Source: Limisphaerales bacterium (lineage in GTDB: Bacteria > Verrucomicrobiota > Verrucomicrobiia > Limisphaerales > UBA11358). From it: a stretch of DNA of 42,535 nucleotides. The position numbers and the translations under genes were made by a program. Positions 34,017-42,535 of the stretch are shown here, one piece after another. The notes beneath the pieces are model-generated. The model saw only the letters and a program-made list of their open reading frames with translations, made no database searches and was not told the DNA's origin. Every line of letters begins with the position of its first letter. Position 1 is the first letter of the stretch. Location: positions 1-42,535 of the forward strand of contig JANYCI010000077.1 in the NCBI GenBank assembly GCA_025360325.1, given 5' to 3'.

Positions 34017-34928
34017 TTATTTTTTCAACGCGTCGGCAAACGAGTGGACGATGTAATCCATTTCCGCGACGTAAGTGTCTGTGTCAGGCACGCCGCCGGG
34101 CATGATAGGCAACTTGATGAGCGTTGCGCCGGTTTGTTTGGCGATGAGCGCGGGAACTTTTTCGGGAAACTGCGGCTCGCGCACGACGATGGGAACGTGT
34201 TCCGCTTTCATCGTGGAAACGAGTTGCTCGATGTGCCGCGCGGTCGGGTCAATGCCCGGCTTCAATTCAATCGTGTTGAAATACACGAGGCCGAAACGCG
34301 CGGCGAAATACGGCCAGTGTTCGTGATAGGAAACAAACTTCGCGCCTTTGAACGGGGCGAGCGCGGTTTTCCATTCCGTAATTTTCGCATCAAGTTTCGC
34401 GAGATAGGCGTCGCGATTTTTCGTGAAGTCCGCCGCGTGTTCCGGCGCGAAAGCGACGAGCGCATCGCAAATGTTTTGCACCGCTGTCCGCGCCAACACA
34501 GGGTCGAGCATATAATGCGGATTGCCGTAAGGATGCACGTCACCCTCGGAATGATCGGTGGATTTCGGCACTTCGAGCGGCGTCACGCCTTTGGAGCAAT
34601 CTACATAACCGGCTTGGCCTTCAAGCAGGCGTGGGTTTTTACTCGCTTCCAACAGCGCGGGCAGAAACGCGTGTTCGCAACCGAAGCCGACGACGACGAC
34701 GAGATCGGCGCGGTTGAGCAACGGCACGAAGCTCGGTTTCATCGGCACGCCGTGTGTGTCTTCAATGCCGGTGGCGAGACTGCGAACTTCCACGAAGTCG
34801 CCGCCGACATTACGCGTCAAGTCGGCGAGATCGGTGAGCGTGGTGACGACGCGGATTTTCGCGGCGTGAAGCTGCGTGGCGCCGAGCGCGACCGTGAGCA
34901 CCGCGACCAAAAATAATTTTAATTTCAT
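34017..34928 (-). CDS. Metal ABC transporter substrate-binding protein (ZnuA/cluster A-I)
   Basis: Signal peptide; GNPHYMLDPV, SYHEHWPYFAARFGL, metal-SBP architecture. Confidence 0.88.
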   Translation of the reverse strand: MKLKLFLVAVLTVALGATQLHAAKIRVVTTLTDLADLTRNVGGDFVEVRSLATGIEDTHGVPMKPSFVPLLNRADLVVVVGFGCEHAFLPALLEASKNPRLLEGQAGYVDCSKGVTPLEVPKSTDHSEGDVHPYGNPHYMLDPVLARTAVQNICDALVAFAPEHAADFTKNRDAYLAKLDAKITEWKTALAPFKGAKFVSYHEHWPYFAARFGLVYFNTIELKPGIDPTARHIEQLVSTMKAEHVPIVVREPQFPEKVPALIAKQTGATLIKLPIMPGGVPDTDTYVAEMDYIVHSFADALKK

Positions 34929-34950
34929 AAAGTAAATTTCCTTTCAGTTT

Positions 34951-36402
34951 TTAACGTTGCGACCAGCCATGCGAATGGGCACCGATGATCCATGCCCATT
35001 GCAGAAAAATCGCGTTGTCCGATTTCAGGCCGGAAATTGCGCTGCGCTCGGTGTGCGTGTATTGCAGCCGCAGTTGGTTCCAATGACTCAAGGCAAATGT
35101 GACGAACGGCGAATACGCCTGCGTCTCGTCGCTATGATTCTGCGCGTTCTGAACGTAGTCGAACAAAAAGCCCGCGCTGAAACGGCGGCTCCACTTGTAG
35201 CTCGCATACGAATACAAACCGAGCGCGTTCACGTTGCCGCGAAACTCGTCGCCAGTCGCCGGAATTCCATTTGGGTCGAACAGAAAATTATTGTCGCTGA
35301 ACAAAATTTCCGTGCCCCAAGTGAAACTTTTGAACTGATTATCGCGCAGCGGAACGTAGGTCAGTTTCACGTCCAGCCCCGCGAGCCGCCGTTCTTTTTC
35401 CGTGACGGTGCTGCCGTCCGGTTCCACGAGCGCGCCGCCGCGATCTTGTGTTTTGGGATTCCACAAACCGGAAGCGCCCGCCTCCAACTGCCAGCCGGGC
35501 GTGAGGTCGAAGCTCGTGGATGCGCGACCCCAGAAATTCAAACCACCAAATTCGCGTTTGTTTCCGGGGCTGTTTGGATTCGGACTGTCGCCGCCAAATT
35601 GATTGCCCGCGCCCGCCGTGACGCTGATGTAATGTTCCGCCGGCACGAGCCAGTTGAGTTGCGCGCCGTCGGAACGTGATTCACCGCCGATGTAATTATC
35701 CAGCGCGAGCGGACGATTCACGAACGGCAATTCGTGATCGTGGATGTTCGCGAGCCGACCGAACTCGCCGAAAAATCTGCCCGCCGTGAGCGTGAGATTT
35801 CCCGGTAACGACGTGGTTTGCAACGCCGCTTCCTCGATGCCGAACGCGGATTCGCCCGTCGCGGAATCCGCCGAGGCGTTCACCACGATCCACGCTTTTG
35901 CAAATGGATCCACCGAGGCCGAGGCGTTCAGTTCGAGCGACCGCGCCCAAACATCGAAGCCGCCCGGACGTTCGCTGCCTGTTTTTTCGCGGCTCTGACT
36001 GTGATAGCTCGACACCGTTTCGCCGACGAAACCGATGGCGGGATTGAATTCTCCCGGCAATACTTTTTTCTGTGCCTCGACCACGCCAGCTACTTTGTCG
36101 GACAATTCTTTGATCAAGTCTGGAACGTCGGAGCGCGTGGGGGCAACTGCCGTTGCGGCGGGCGGCGAATTCGTCGGCATCACTGCGAGCCGTTGCTGGA
36201 GCGAATGAATTACTTCATCCTGCGCGGCGATTTTTCTCTCGAAGCGGATTTCCAGTTCATGTTCCCGCTGTTCAAACTGCTGCTGCATCTGTTTCAACTG
36301 CTCACTAACGGTCTGATTTGTCTCCTGCGCTTGCGCGCCCGCGTTCAGCGAGGCACTCAAGCAAAGGGCCGAAGACACGCCCAATATTTTTTTTAGTTTC
36401 AT
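34951..36402 (-). CDS. Outer-membrane porin-like protein with N-terminal coiled coil
   Basis: Signal peptide, coiled coil (SEQLKQMQQQFEQREHELEIRFERKIAAQDEVIHSLQQRL), beta-strand-rich C-terminal half; immediately upstream of the SBP gene. Confidence 0.65.
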   Translation of the reverse strand: MKLKKILGVSSALCLSASLNAGAQAQETNQTVSEQLKQMQQQFEQREHELEIRFERKIAAQDEVIHSLQQRLAVMPTNSPPAATAVAPTRSDVPDLIKELSDKVAGVVEAQKKVLPGEFNPAIGFVGETVSSYHSQSREKTGSERPGGFDVWARSLELNASASVDPFAKAWIVVNASADSATGESAFGIEEAALQTTSLPGNLTLTAGRFFGEFGRLANIHDHELPFVNRPLALDNYIGGESRSDGAQLNWLVPAEHYISVTAGAGNQFGGDSPNPNSPGNKREFGGLNFWGRASTSFDLTPGWQLEAGASGLWNPKTQDRGGALVEPDGSTVTEKERRLAGLDVKLTYVPLRDNQFKSFTWGTEILFSDNNFLFDPNGIPATGDEFRGNVNALGLYSYASYKWSRRFSAGFLFDYVQNAQNHSDETQAYSPFVTFALSHWNQLRLQYTHTERSAISGLKSDNAIFLQWAWIIGAHSHGWSQR

Positions 36403-36493
36403 AATTGTTCTCCAAATAGCCACGCACGAAAAAACGTGCGCGACGGTTTATACGGAATTAAGGAAATCCAATCAGCGGCAAGCTGACTGGCGA

Positions 36494-36865
36494 TCAAGCG
36501 AGAGAAGCAACGGAAACGGGCGGAGCGCGACCGGCGGGAAGATGTTCAATGGCCGGGGAAAAAATCGAAATTAAAAATTGCGGAACCGTCGTCACGGTCG
36601 GCGTGGGAATGGCAATGTCCACCGCGACCATCGCCACATCTACTTGGCCGTGGGCGAAGAGTGTAACGACGCATTGATGCTGCGCCGCATCCGCATCCGC
36701 GTGGACTAATTTGTGCAGTGCCGGACTCGCCACCATCGCATCCAACATCAGCACGAGCGCGACAAGCAACGCGGCGATGACCGCTTGTCTGCGCGAACGG
36801 GGATGACGTTTAACGGACTCCACGCCGACGTTTTTAACAAAGCCAGCACCGGATGCAAGCGGCAA
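36494..36865 (-). CDS. Small hypothetical membrane protein, DUF2946-like
   Basis: One TM helix; SPALHKLVHADADAAQHQCVVTLFAHGQV His/Cys-containing segment. Confidence 0.45.
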   Translation of the reverse strand: MPLASGAGFVKNVGVESVKRHPRSRRQAVIAALLVALVLMLDAMVASPALHKLVHADADAAQHQCVVTLFAHGQVDVAMVAVDIAIPTPTVTTVPQFLISIFSPAIEHLPAGRAPPVSVASLA

Positions 36866-36880
36866 ATAAATAATCGTTGC

Positions 36881-37765
36881 TCATACACCCACTAACGCCG
36901 CGCCAAAAACTCCCGCCGAATCACCGAGCTGATTTTTCACGATAGGCGTTTCGAGTTCATCGTTGAAAACATATTTCTGCACCGCCGCGACGCCTTCGGA
37001 ATAAAGTGCTTTGAAGTTCGAGACGCCGCCGCCGATCACCACCATGTCGGGATCAAGAATGTCTATCAGGTTCGCCAGCGCGCGACCGAAACGGTCGAAA
37101 AATTCCGCCATGAATGTCACCGCGTTTGGCTCGCCCGCAAAATACGCCGCCTCCACTTCCTTCAACGGACGACGCCCGCCGAATTTTTCTGCATACCGAT
37201 TTTCCAAACCGGCACCGCTAATGAACGTTTCCACGCAGCCCTTTTTTCCGCAGTAACAAACCGGTCCGTGCGGATCAATGCTCATGTGGCCCCACTCGCC
37301 CGCGATGGCCTGCGCGCCGGTGAACACTTCGCCTTTATAGACGATGCCGCCGCCGCAGCCCGTGCCCATGATGACGCCGAAAACTAAATTGTTCCCGCGC
37401 CCCGCACCGAGCAACGCCTCCGCCATCGCAAAACAATTCGCGTCGTTTTGGATTTCAATTTTGCGGCCGAGAAGTTTTTCCAAATCCGCTTTCACCGGCT
37501 GGCCGTTCATGCAAACGGTGTTGGAATTTTTCAGCAGTCCGGTGCGCGGCGACAGTGCGCCCGGCGTGCCGATGCCAAAAGTCGTCGGCTGATTTGGCAC
37601 CGTGGCTACCAGTTCATCGTGAACGGATTTGATGCGGTGGAGAATGTGTTGGTAGCCGCCCTCGCGTTCCGTGGCGATGCGCTGGCGGAAAATTCCTTTT
37701 CCGTCCGCGTCCAAAACTACGCCCTCGATTTTCGTCCCGCCGAGATCAATGCCAATGCGATACAT
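36881..37765 (-). CDS. ROK-family sugar kinase (glucokinase-like)
   Basis: MYRIGIDLGGTKIEGVVLD; GHMSIDPHGPVCYCGKKGCVETFISG (CxCGxxGCxE zinc motif). Confidence 0.93.
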   Translation of the reverse strand: MYRIGIDLGGTKIEGVVLDADGKGIFRQRIATEREGGYQHILHRIKSVHDELVATVPNQPTTFGIGTPGALSPRTGLLKNSNTVCMNGQPVKADLEKLLGRKIEIQNDANCFAMAEALLGAGRGNNLVFGVIMGTGCGGGIVYKGEVFTGAQAIAGEWGHMSIDPHGPVCYCGKKGCVETFISGAGLENRYAEKFGGRRPLKEVEAAYFAGEPNAVTFMAEFFDRFGRALANLIDILDPDMVVIGGGVSNFKALYSEGVAAVQKYVFNDELETPIVKNQLGDSAGVFGAALVGV

Positions 37766-37899
37766 AATTGAATTGGGCAAAAGGGTGGATTTTTGCGCGG
37801 CGGAATTCAACCACGGATGAATGTGAGCTTGGGCAGTCAGCGCAGATCACTCCAAAAAAATCCTCAAGTCCCGCTCGCTACCGCCGACTACTAAAAAGC

Positions 37900-38106
37900 A
37901 TGAATAATTTTTTGACGGCTTCCGCCCCCGCGAAATCTTCCCCGCAGCCACATTTGGAATCACCTTCCCTCGCCCGCGTGGCCGTCCAAGCCACGTCGCT
38001 GGAAGGAACCGCGCCCGTGGGTGTCGTCGCCGTTTCCGCGAATTGGGACACGGATTTCCGCAAGAAGCTCGGCATCGAACGCTGGGGCTGGGGCTTGAAC
38101 GAGTAA
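37900..38106 (+). CDS. Small hypothetical protein (68 aa)
   Basis: MNNFLTASAPAKSS...FRKKLGIERWGWGLNE; followed within about 12 bp by a strong terminator. Confidence 0.4.
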   Translation: MNNFLTASAPAKSSPQPHLESPSLARVAVQATSLEGTAPVGVVAVSANWDTDFRKKLGIERWGWGLNE

Positions 38107-38117
38107 TTTAATTTTGC

Positions 38118-38159
38118 AAAAAAGCGCGGTTTCGGTGAACACCGAGACCGCGCTTTTTT
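38118..38159. terminator. Bidirectional Rho-independent terminator
   Basis: AAAAAAGCGCGGTTTCGGTG-AA-CACCGAGACCGCGCTTTTTT. Confidence 0.85.
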
Positions 38160-38340
38160 GTGCCCGCTTATTGCGTGCCAGTGTAAATGTTAATTGCGAT
38201 AGTGGTGTCGCCGTAAAGCCAGTTCAGACCCGCCAAACGTGCTTCATAAAAAAGGTTTTTATTCGCTGTATTTCAGAAGGTTCGCTTTGTTTCAGTGGGC
38301 GGATGCTGAACAAGTTATGAAACGCATAAAACCAAAAAAT

Positions 38341-38368
38341 CGGCCCTGAAACGTGGGTTTCAGGGCCG
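38341..38368 (-). terminator. Terminator downstream of tRNA-fMet
   Basis: CGGCCCTGAAAC-GTGG-GTTTCAGGGCCG followed by ATTTTTTGGTTTT on the minus strand. Confidence 0.8.
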
Positions 38369-38373
38369 GAAAT

Positions 38374-38450
<77 letters not shown>

Positions 38451-38510
38451 ATCAAGGGCTAATACCTTACCCATCCAATTAGCGAAGGGCAAGGTTTATT
38501 AGCTGTGGTT

Positions 38511-41195
38511 TTACTTCGGTGCCGGGCCTTGCACTACTTGCACCAAGTCATCCGGGCGAACCCATTTTTTGAAGGCAGCCTGAACGTCGCGGGCGGTGAG
38601 CTGCGAGTAAATGCGCCCAGCGCGAACTGGTTCATCGAGGGGCAGTCCGAGCGTGCTGCGCGCGAGCCAGCCGCCGGCAATGCTGTCCGTGCTGGCTTCC
38701 GCGAGCGGGATGGCGCGCAACAGCATCAGCTTGGCCTGCTTCAATTCCTGCGCGGTCACACGCTTCGCCTGCATCTGCTTGAGGTTGCTCACGATGATGG
38801 CGCGAGCCTTGGAAACATTCGGGGGATCGCACGCATAAGTGGATTCGTAAAGGCCGCGCGTTAGCCCGATATTGAACGAGGAGCCGACGAAATAAACCAG
38901 CCCGGCTTGCTCGCGCAAATCGCGATACAAACGCGTCGCGTAAAATCCGCCGCCGAGAACATGGTTGCCGAGTTGCAGCGCGTAATAATCGGCGTTCGTG
39001 CGCGTCAGCAGTAACGTCTCCGCCAGCGTGACTTTGTCCTGCACGCGGCTGACGTCGGGGACGTGCGTGGCGGAAACGACGTTCGTCGGTGCGGCGGGAA
39101 ACAGCGTATGGGGCTTTTCGCCGGACGCCTTCCAGTCGCCGAAATATTTTTCAATGACCGCCACGGCGTTTTCTGGCGAAATTTTCCCGATGACCACAAT
39201 CGTTGTCATGTCCGGGCGGAACACGCTCGCGTAATAATTTTTCACGTCGTCCAGCGTGAGTGACTTGATGTTGGCCGGGGTGGTTTCGCGTGTGGCCGGG
39301 TCGCCTTTCAGAAATAACGCGGTCGTTAGCGAGTGGCCGGCAATGTGGTCGGGGCTTTGTAATTCGCCCGCGACGGTGGCGGCCATTTGTGGCTGGATGA
39401 TTTTGAAATCATCCGCTGGCAACGCAGGTGAAAGTTCGTTGTCCGCGAGCAGTTGCACGCCGCGCTCGAAATGTTCCGAAAGCACCTGCAGTGAAAATTC
39501 GGTGCCCGCCGAGGCGTTCGCGCCGATGTCGTCCAGCGCCTTTTGAAAGGCCAGCCGATCCAGCGACTTGGAGCCGTAAGAAAACAGTCTGTCGAGCGCG
39601 TCCGCCACGCCGTCCTTGCCCGCTGGCATCTGAATCTTGGCGTTGTTTTTGATGCGACCATAAACGCCCACGGTGTCGCTGACCGTTTCCGGCTGCACAA
39701 TCAGCTTGATTCCATTGGGCAAATTCGTTGTGAACGGATTCAGCGTCGAGACGGGAATGGGCAATTCGTTGGTCAGTCTTTTTGCCCACGCGGGAAGTTT
39801 CACGTCGGCGTTTTTTGACGTGGCAAAACTTTCTTTACCGCCAAAACTTTTCGAGGAGATCGGTTTGTCCGAGGGTTGTGGCGTGAGAACCGCACCGATG
39901 GCGTGGTTGAAATCCAGATATTTTCTCGCGACGCGGTTGACGTCATCCACCGTCACGGCGCGGAATAAATTGATGTCATCGTCCGGCGAATTCCGGTTCT
40001 CCACGGCGATGGCCTGCGACCACGCGGAGGCGAGACCGGAGACAGAATTTTTCTGCAATTCGGCGCTGATGATTTCGCGACGTTTGGCGGCCTCGACGAA
40101 ATCAGCGTTGACGCCGTTGGTGATTTCAGCGAGCAAAATATCCTTCACGCTCGCCAATAAGTTCGTCGAATCACCGCCAGCGGGAAATCCGGCGATGGCA
40201 TAACCGAGGCCGGATTTTTGGAGGGTCTCATATTGAAACTGGGCGAACAGCGCCTTGCCCTGCGGCACGAGTTCAAACAGTTTTCCGCGCTGGCTGCTCA
40301 ACACGTCGGACAAGATTTGCGCGGCGGCGAAATCAGGGTTTTCCGCGCCGGGAAAACGGAAAACTATGGCGGCCATGCCGTAAGGCAGATCGGTATCGAG
40401 CTTCAAAGTATCAGGTTTTACTGTTGAAAAGTTGTATTCGGGGCGCGGCGGCAGCGGCGCGGATGGGATTTCGCCAAAGATTTTTTCCACCTGCGCCAAA
40501 ACTTTTTGTGGCTCCACGTCGCCGACGATGACGAGCACGGCGTTGTTCGGCACATACCAGTCATGATGAAATTTCCGCAAATCTGCGTCGGTGGTTTTGT
40601 CAAACGACGGGCGCGTGCCGAGCGCATCGTGCGCGTAAGGCGTCCCTTTGAACATCGCCTGCAATAGCTGTTGGTAGAAAACGTAAGTGGGATTCGACAA
40701 ATCCTGCGCGACTTCTTGTTCAATAGCGCCGCGTTCTTTTTCCCAAAGTTTTTCGTCGGCGAGCAGATCGCGCATCCGCGTGGCTTCGACGCGCAAGGCG
40801 ACGTCCAAATTTTCGGTGGGCGTGGTGAAAAAGTATTGCGTGACGGCCTGCTGCGTGTCGGCGTTGTCATCGCCGCCCATGGCGGCGGAGGTAGCGGCGA
40901 GTTGATCAGCACTTAAACCCGGACTGCCACGAAACATCATGTGTTCCATCGCGTGCGCGGTGCCGGGGAAATCCGCGGAACAATCGTCAGAGCCAACTCG
41001 GTAATTCACCATCGTGGTTACAACCGGGGCAAGTGTGTTTGGAACGATGACCACCTGCAAGCCATTGGTGAGCGTCGCGCGCAACACTTCCTGATTCGCC
41101 GCTACGGCACTCAATGAGCAGAAATGAAATAGGGCGACGGCAAAAAAAGCAGCGCAATTAGTGATGTTAAAATTAATTTTGTTTGATCGAGTCAT
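38511..41195 (-). CDS. M16-family zinc metallopeptidase (two-domain, pitrilysin-like)
   Basis: HAMEHMMFRG (HxxEH) plus downstream E; C-terminal inactive-type repeat; start at MTRSNKINFN (41195). Confidence 0.9.
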   Translation of the reverse strand: MTRSNKINFNITNCAAFFAVALFHFCSLSAVAANQEVLRATLTNGLQVVIVPNTLAPVVTTMVNYRVGSDDCSADFPGTAHAMEHMMFRGSPGLSADQLAATSAAMGGDDNADTQQAVTQYFFTTPTENLDVALRVEATRMRDLLADEKLWEKERGAIEQEVAQDLSNPTYVFYQQLLQAMFKGTPYAHDALGTRPSFDKTTDADLRKFHHDWYVPNNAVLVIVGDVEPQKVLAQVEKIFGEIPSAPLPPRPEYNFSTVKPDTLKLDTDLPYGMAAIVFRFPGAENPDFAAAQILSDVLSSQRGKLFELVPQGKALFAQFQYETLQKSGLGYAIAGFPAGGDSTNLLASVKDILLAEITNGVNADFVEAAKRREIISAELQKNSVSGLASAWSQAIAVENRNSPDDDINLFRAVTVDDVNRVARKYLDFNHAIGAVLTPQPSDKPISSKSFGGKESFATSKNADVKLPAWAKRLTNELPIPVSTLNPFTTNLPNGIKLIVQPETVSDTVGVYGRIKNNAKIQMPAGKDGVADALDRLFSYGSKSLDRLAFQKALDDIGANASAGTEFSLQVLSEHFERGVQLLADNELSPALPADDFKIIQPQMAATVAGELQSPDHIAGHSLTTALFLKGDPATRETTPANIKSLTLDDVKNYYASVFRPDMTTIVVIGKISPENAVAVIEKYFGDWKASGEKPHTLFPAAPTNVVSATHVPDVSRVQDKVTLAETLLLTRTNADYYALQLGNHVLGGGFYATRLYRDLREQAGLVYFVGSSFNIGLTRGLYESTYACDPPNVSKARAIIVSNLKQMQAKRVTAQELKQAKLMLLRAIPLAEASTDSIAGGWLARSTLGLPLDEPVRAGRIYSQLTARDVQAAFKKWVRPDDLVQVVQGPAPK

Positions 41196-41285
41196 AATGT
41201 ATTCCTTATCGAAGAACAGTAGCCATACACTAGTAAATCGCGAGAAAAAATTGCCAGCAACGGTATTGCGCGACACACTTCCGAA

Positions 41286-41657
41286 ATGAAATTTGATTGG
41301 GAAAAATCGCAAGAACTGGCGCTAGAAGAAATCGATGCAGCATTGGAAGATATGCCTCCACCGTTGCGTGAACAGGCAAATCAATTGCCCGTTACGTTTG
41401 AACGTGTGCCGAATATTGAGCTGCAAAATGATGGAATTGAGGTGGATACGCTTGGCATATTTACTGGCGACGAGATGTCTGAAGCTGGCGCAACGGTATT
41501 GCCGTCACAGATCATACTGTTTCTGGAAAACATTTGGGATTTTGCGAATGGGGATGAAACGGTGTTTTGCGACGAAGTTCACACAACTTTTTTGCACGAG
41601 TTGGGACATTTTTTAGGGCTGGGAGAGGATGATTTAACCGAGCGAGGCTTGGATTAG
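41286..41657 (+). CDS. Zincin-like metallopeptidase family protein (PF06262-like)
   Basis: FLHELGHFLGLGEDDL (HExxH-x6-D/E), 123 aa. Confidence 0.8.
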   Translation: MKFDWEKSQELALEEIDAALEDMPPPLREQANQLPVTFERVPNIELQNDGIEVDTLGIFTGDEMSEAGATVLPSQIILFLENIWDFANGDETVFCDEVHTTFLHELGHFLGLGEDDLTERGLD

Positions 41658-41756
41658 CTTGTGAACAAAGGGCTTTACGAGTTTTTTTGCGTTTGAAAAA
41701 TACTTCAAAATAATTTTAAAAAACTCTTGCGCGATATAAAATGTTTGATAGTCTTT

Positions 41757-41845
41757 ATGTCCCTTCGCGGTAGTAACCGAGACGAAGGCGGTCAAAAGAC
41801 CGGTTGACATTAGTTGGTAGTTCCTCCGGGAAAACAACCTAAACT
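41757..41845 (+). other. Structured segment in the 16S rRNA leader (three-way junction plus hairpin)
   Basis: ATGTC/GACAT closing stem enclosing CCTTCGCGGT-AGTA-ACCG(AGA)CGAAGG and CGGTC-AAAA-GACCG, followed by a hairpin in 41812-41845. Confidence 0.5.
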
Positions 41846-41955
41846 TGCAACGACAGGCCAATTAAGAAGTAGAAAAATTCGGCGGTCGTTTTTTTCTTCC
41901 GCTAAATCAGGCAGGAATAGCAAGTTAGACAGGATTTTGGCGGTAAAACGCCGGA

Positions 41956-41964
41956 TGTTCTTTG
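41956..41964 (+). promoter_or_regulatory. boxA-like rRNA antitermination element
   Basis: TGTTCTTTG (followed by AAAATTGAA), preceded by a small GGCG/CGCC hairpin, about 130 nt upstream of 16S. Confidence 0.55.
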
Positions 41965-42092
41965 AAAATTGAATTGTGCGATTAGTAAAGAGCCCCTTCA
42001 AGGTTAGCGAGTTAGTCGCTAATTTTGAGGAGTTTAACCAAGCAATATATTGACACCAATTTAATCAATTGGTGGGAATCAACTAACGTTTT

Positions 42093-42535
<443 letters not shown>

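Noticed and set aside
36403-36493. Zur/Mur operator upstream of the metal-transport genes
   Set aside because: No convincing AT-rich dyad of Zur type was found by eye; only a short A-loop hairpin is present.
41690-41745. rRNA promoter (TTGAAA ... TATAAA)
   Set aside because: AT-rich with several possible -10/-35 combinations, but none has clean 16-18 bp spacing; not called as a feature.

Overview
This 42.5 kb window is chromosomal DNA from a Verrucomicrobiota bacterium. The phylum call rests on the 16S 5' region, which carries the EUB338-III-type target ACACCTACGGGTGGCAGC, and on the PEP-CTERM and beta-helix secretome; the exact lineage cannot be resolved from sequence alone. Most of the content is ordinary. 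Housekeeping genes: hsp20-lon, mnmA, lipA, hemC, sodB, a trpG/pabA-type amidotransferase, an aminotransferase, a ROK kinase, an M16 peptidase, an initiator tRNA-fMet and the start of a 16S rRNA gene. Secreted proteins: a GH2 beta-galactosidase with a LamG module, a 1724-aa three-module beta-helix protein, a PEP-CTERM protein, a cupredoxin-like protein and a 6-blade-like propeller. There is also an ECF sigma/anti-sigma pair and a metal-ABC (Znu-like) block with a porin-like protein. I see no CRISPR array, transposase, prophage or recognisable defence island. The observations most worth following up are: (1) several families of palindromic, MITE/REP-like intergenic elements with compensatory changes in their hairpins, one of which supplies the stop codon of lipA; (2) a C-terminal domain shared by three unrelated secreted proteins, a candidate sorting or anchoring module; (3) a tandem pair of related membrane domains, one fused to a pterin dehydratase; (4) an AT-rich module apparently swapped into the giant beta-helix gene; (5) an initiator tRNA with a non-canonical first '3GC' pair; (6) a structured rRNA leader; (7) a clan-CD/CHAT-like His-Cys protein at the left edge. 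All family assignments are by eye; no searches were run.
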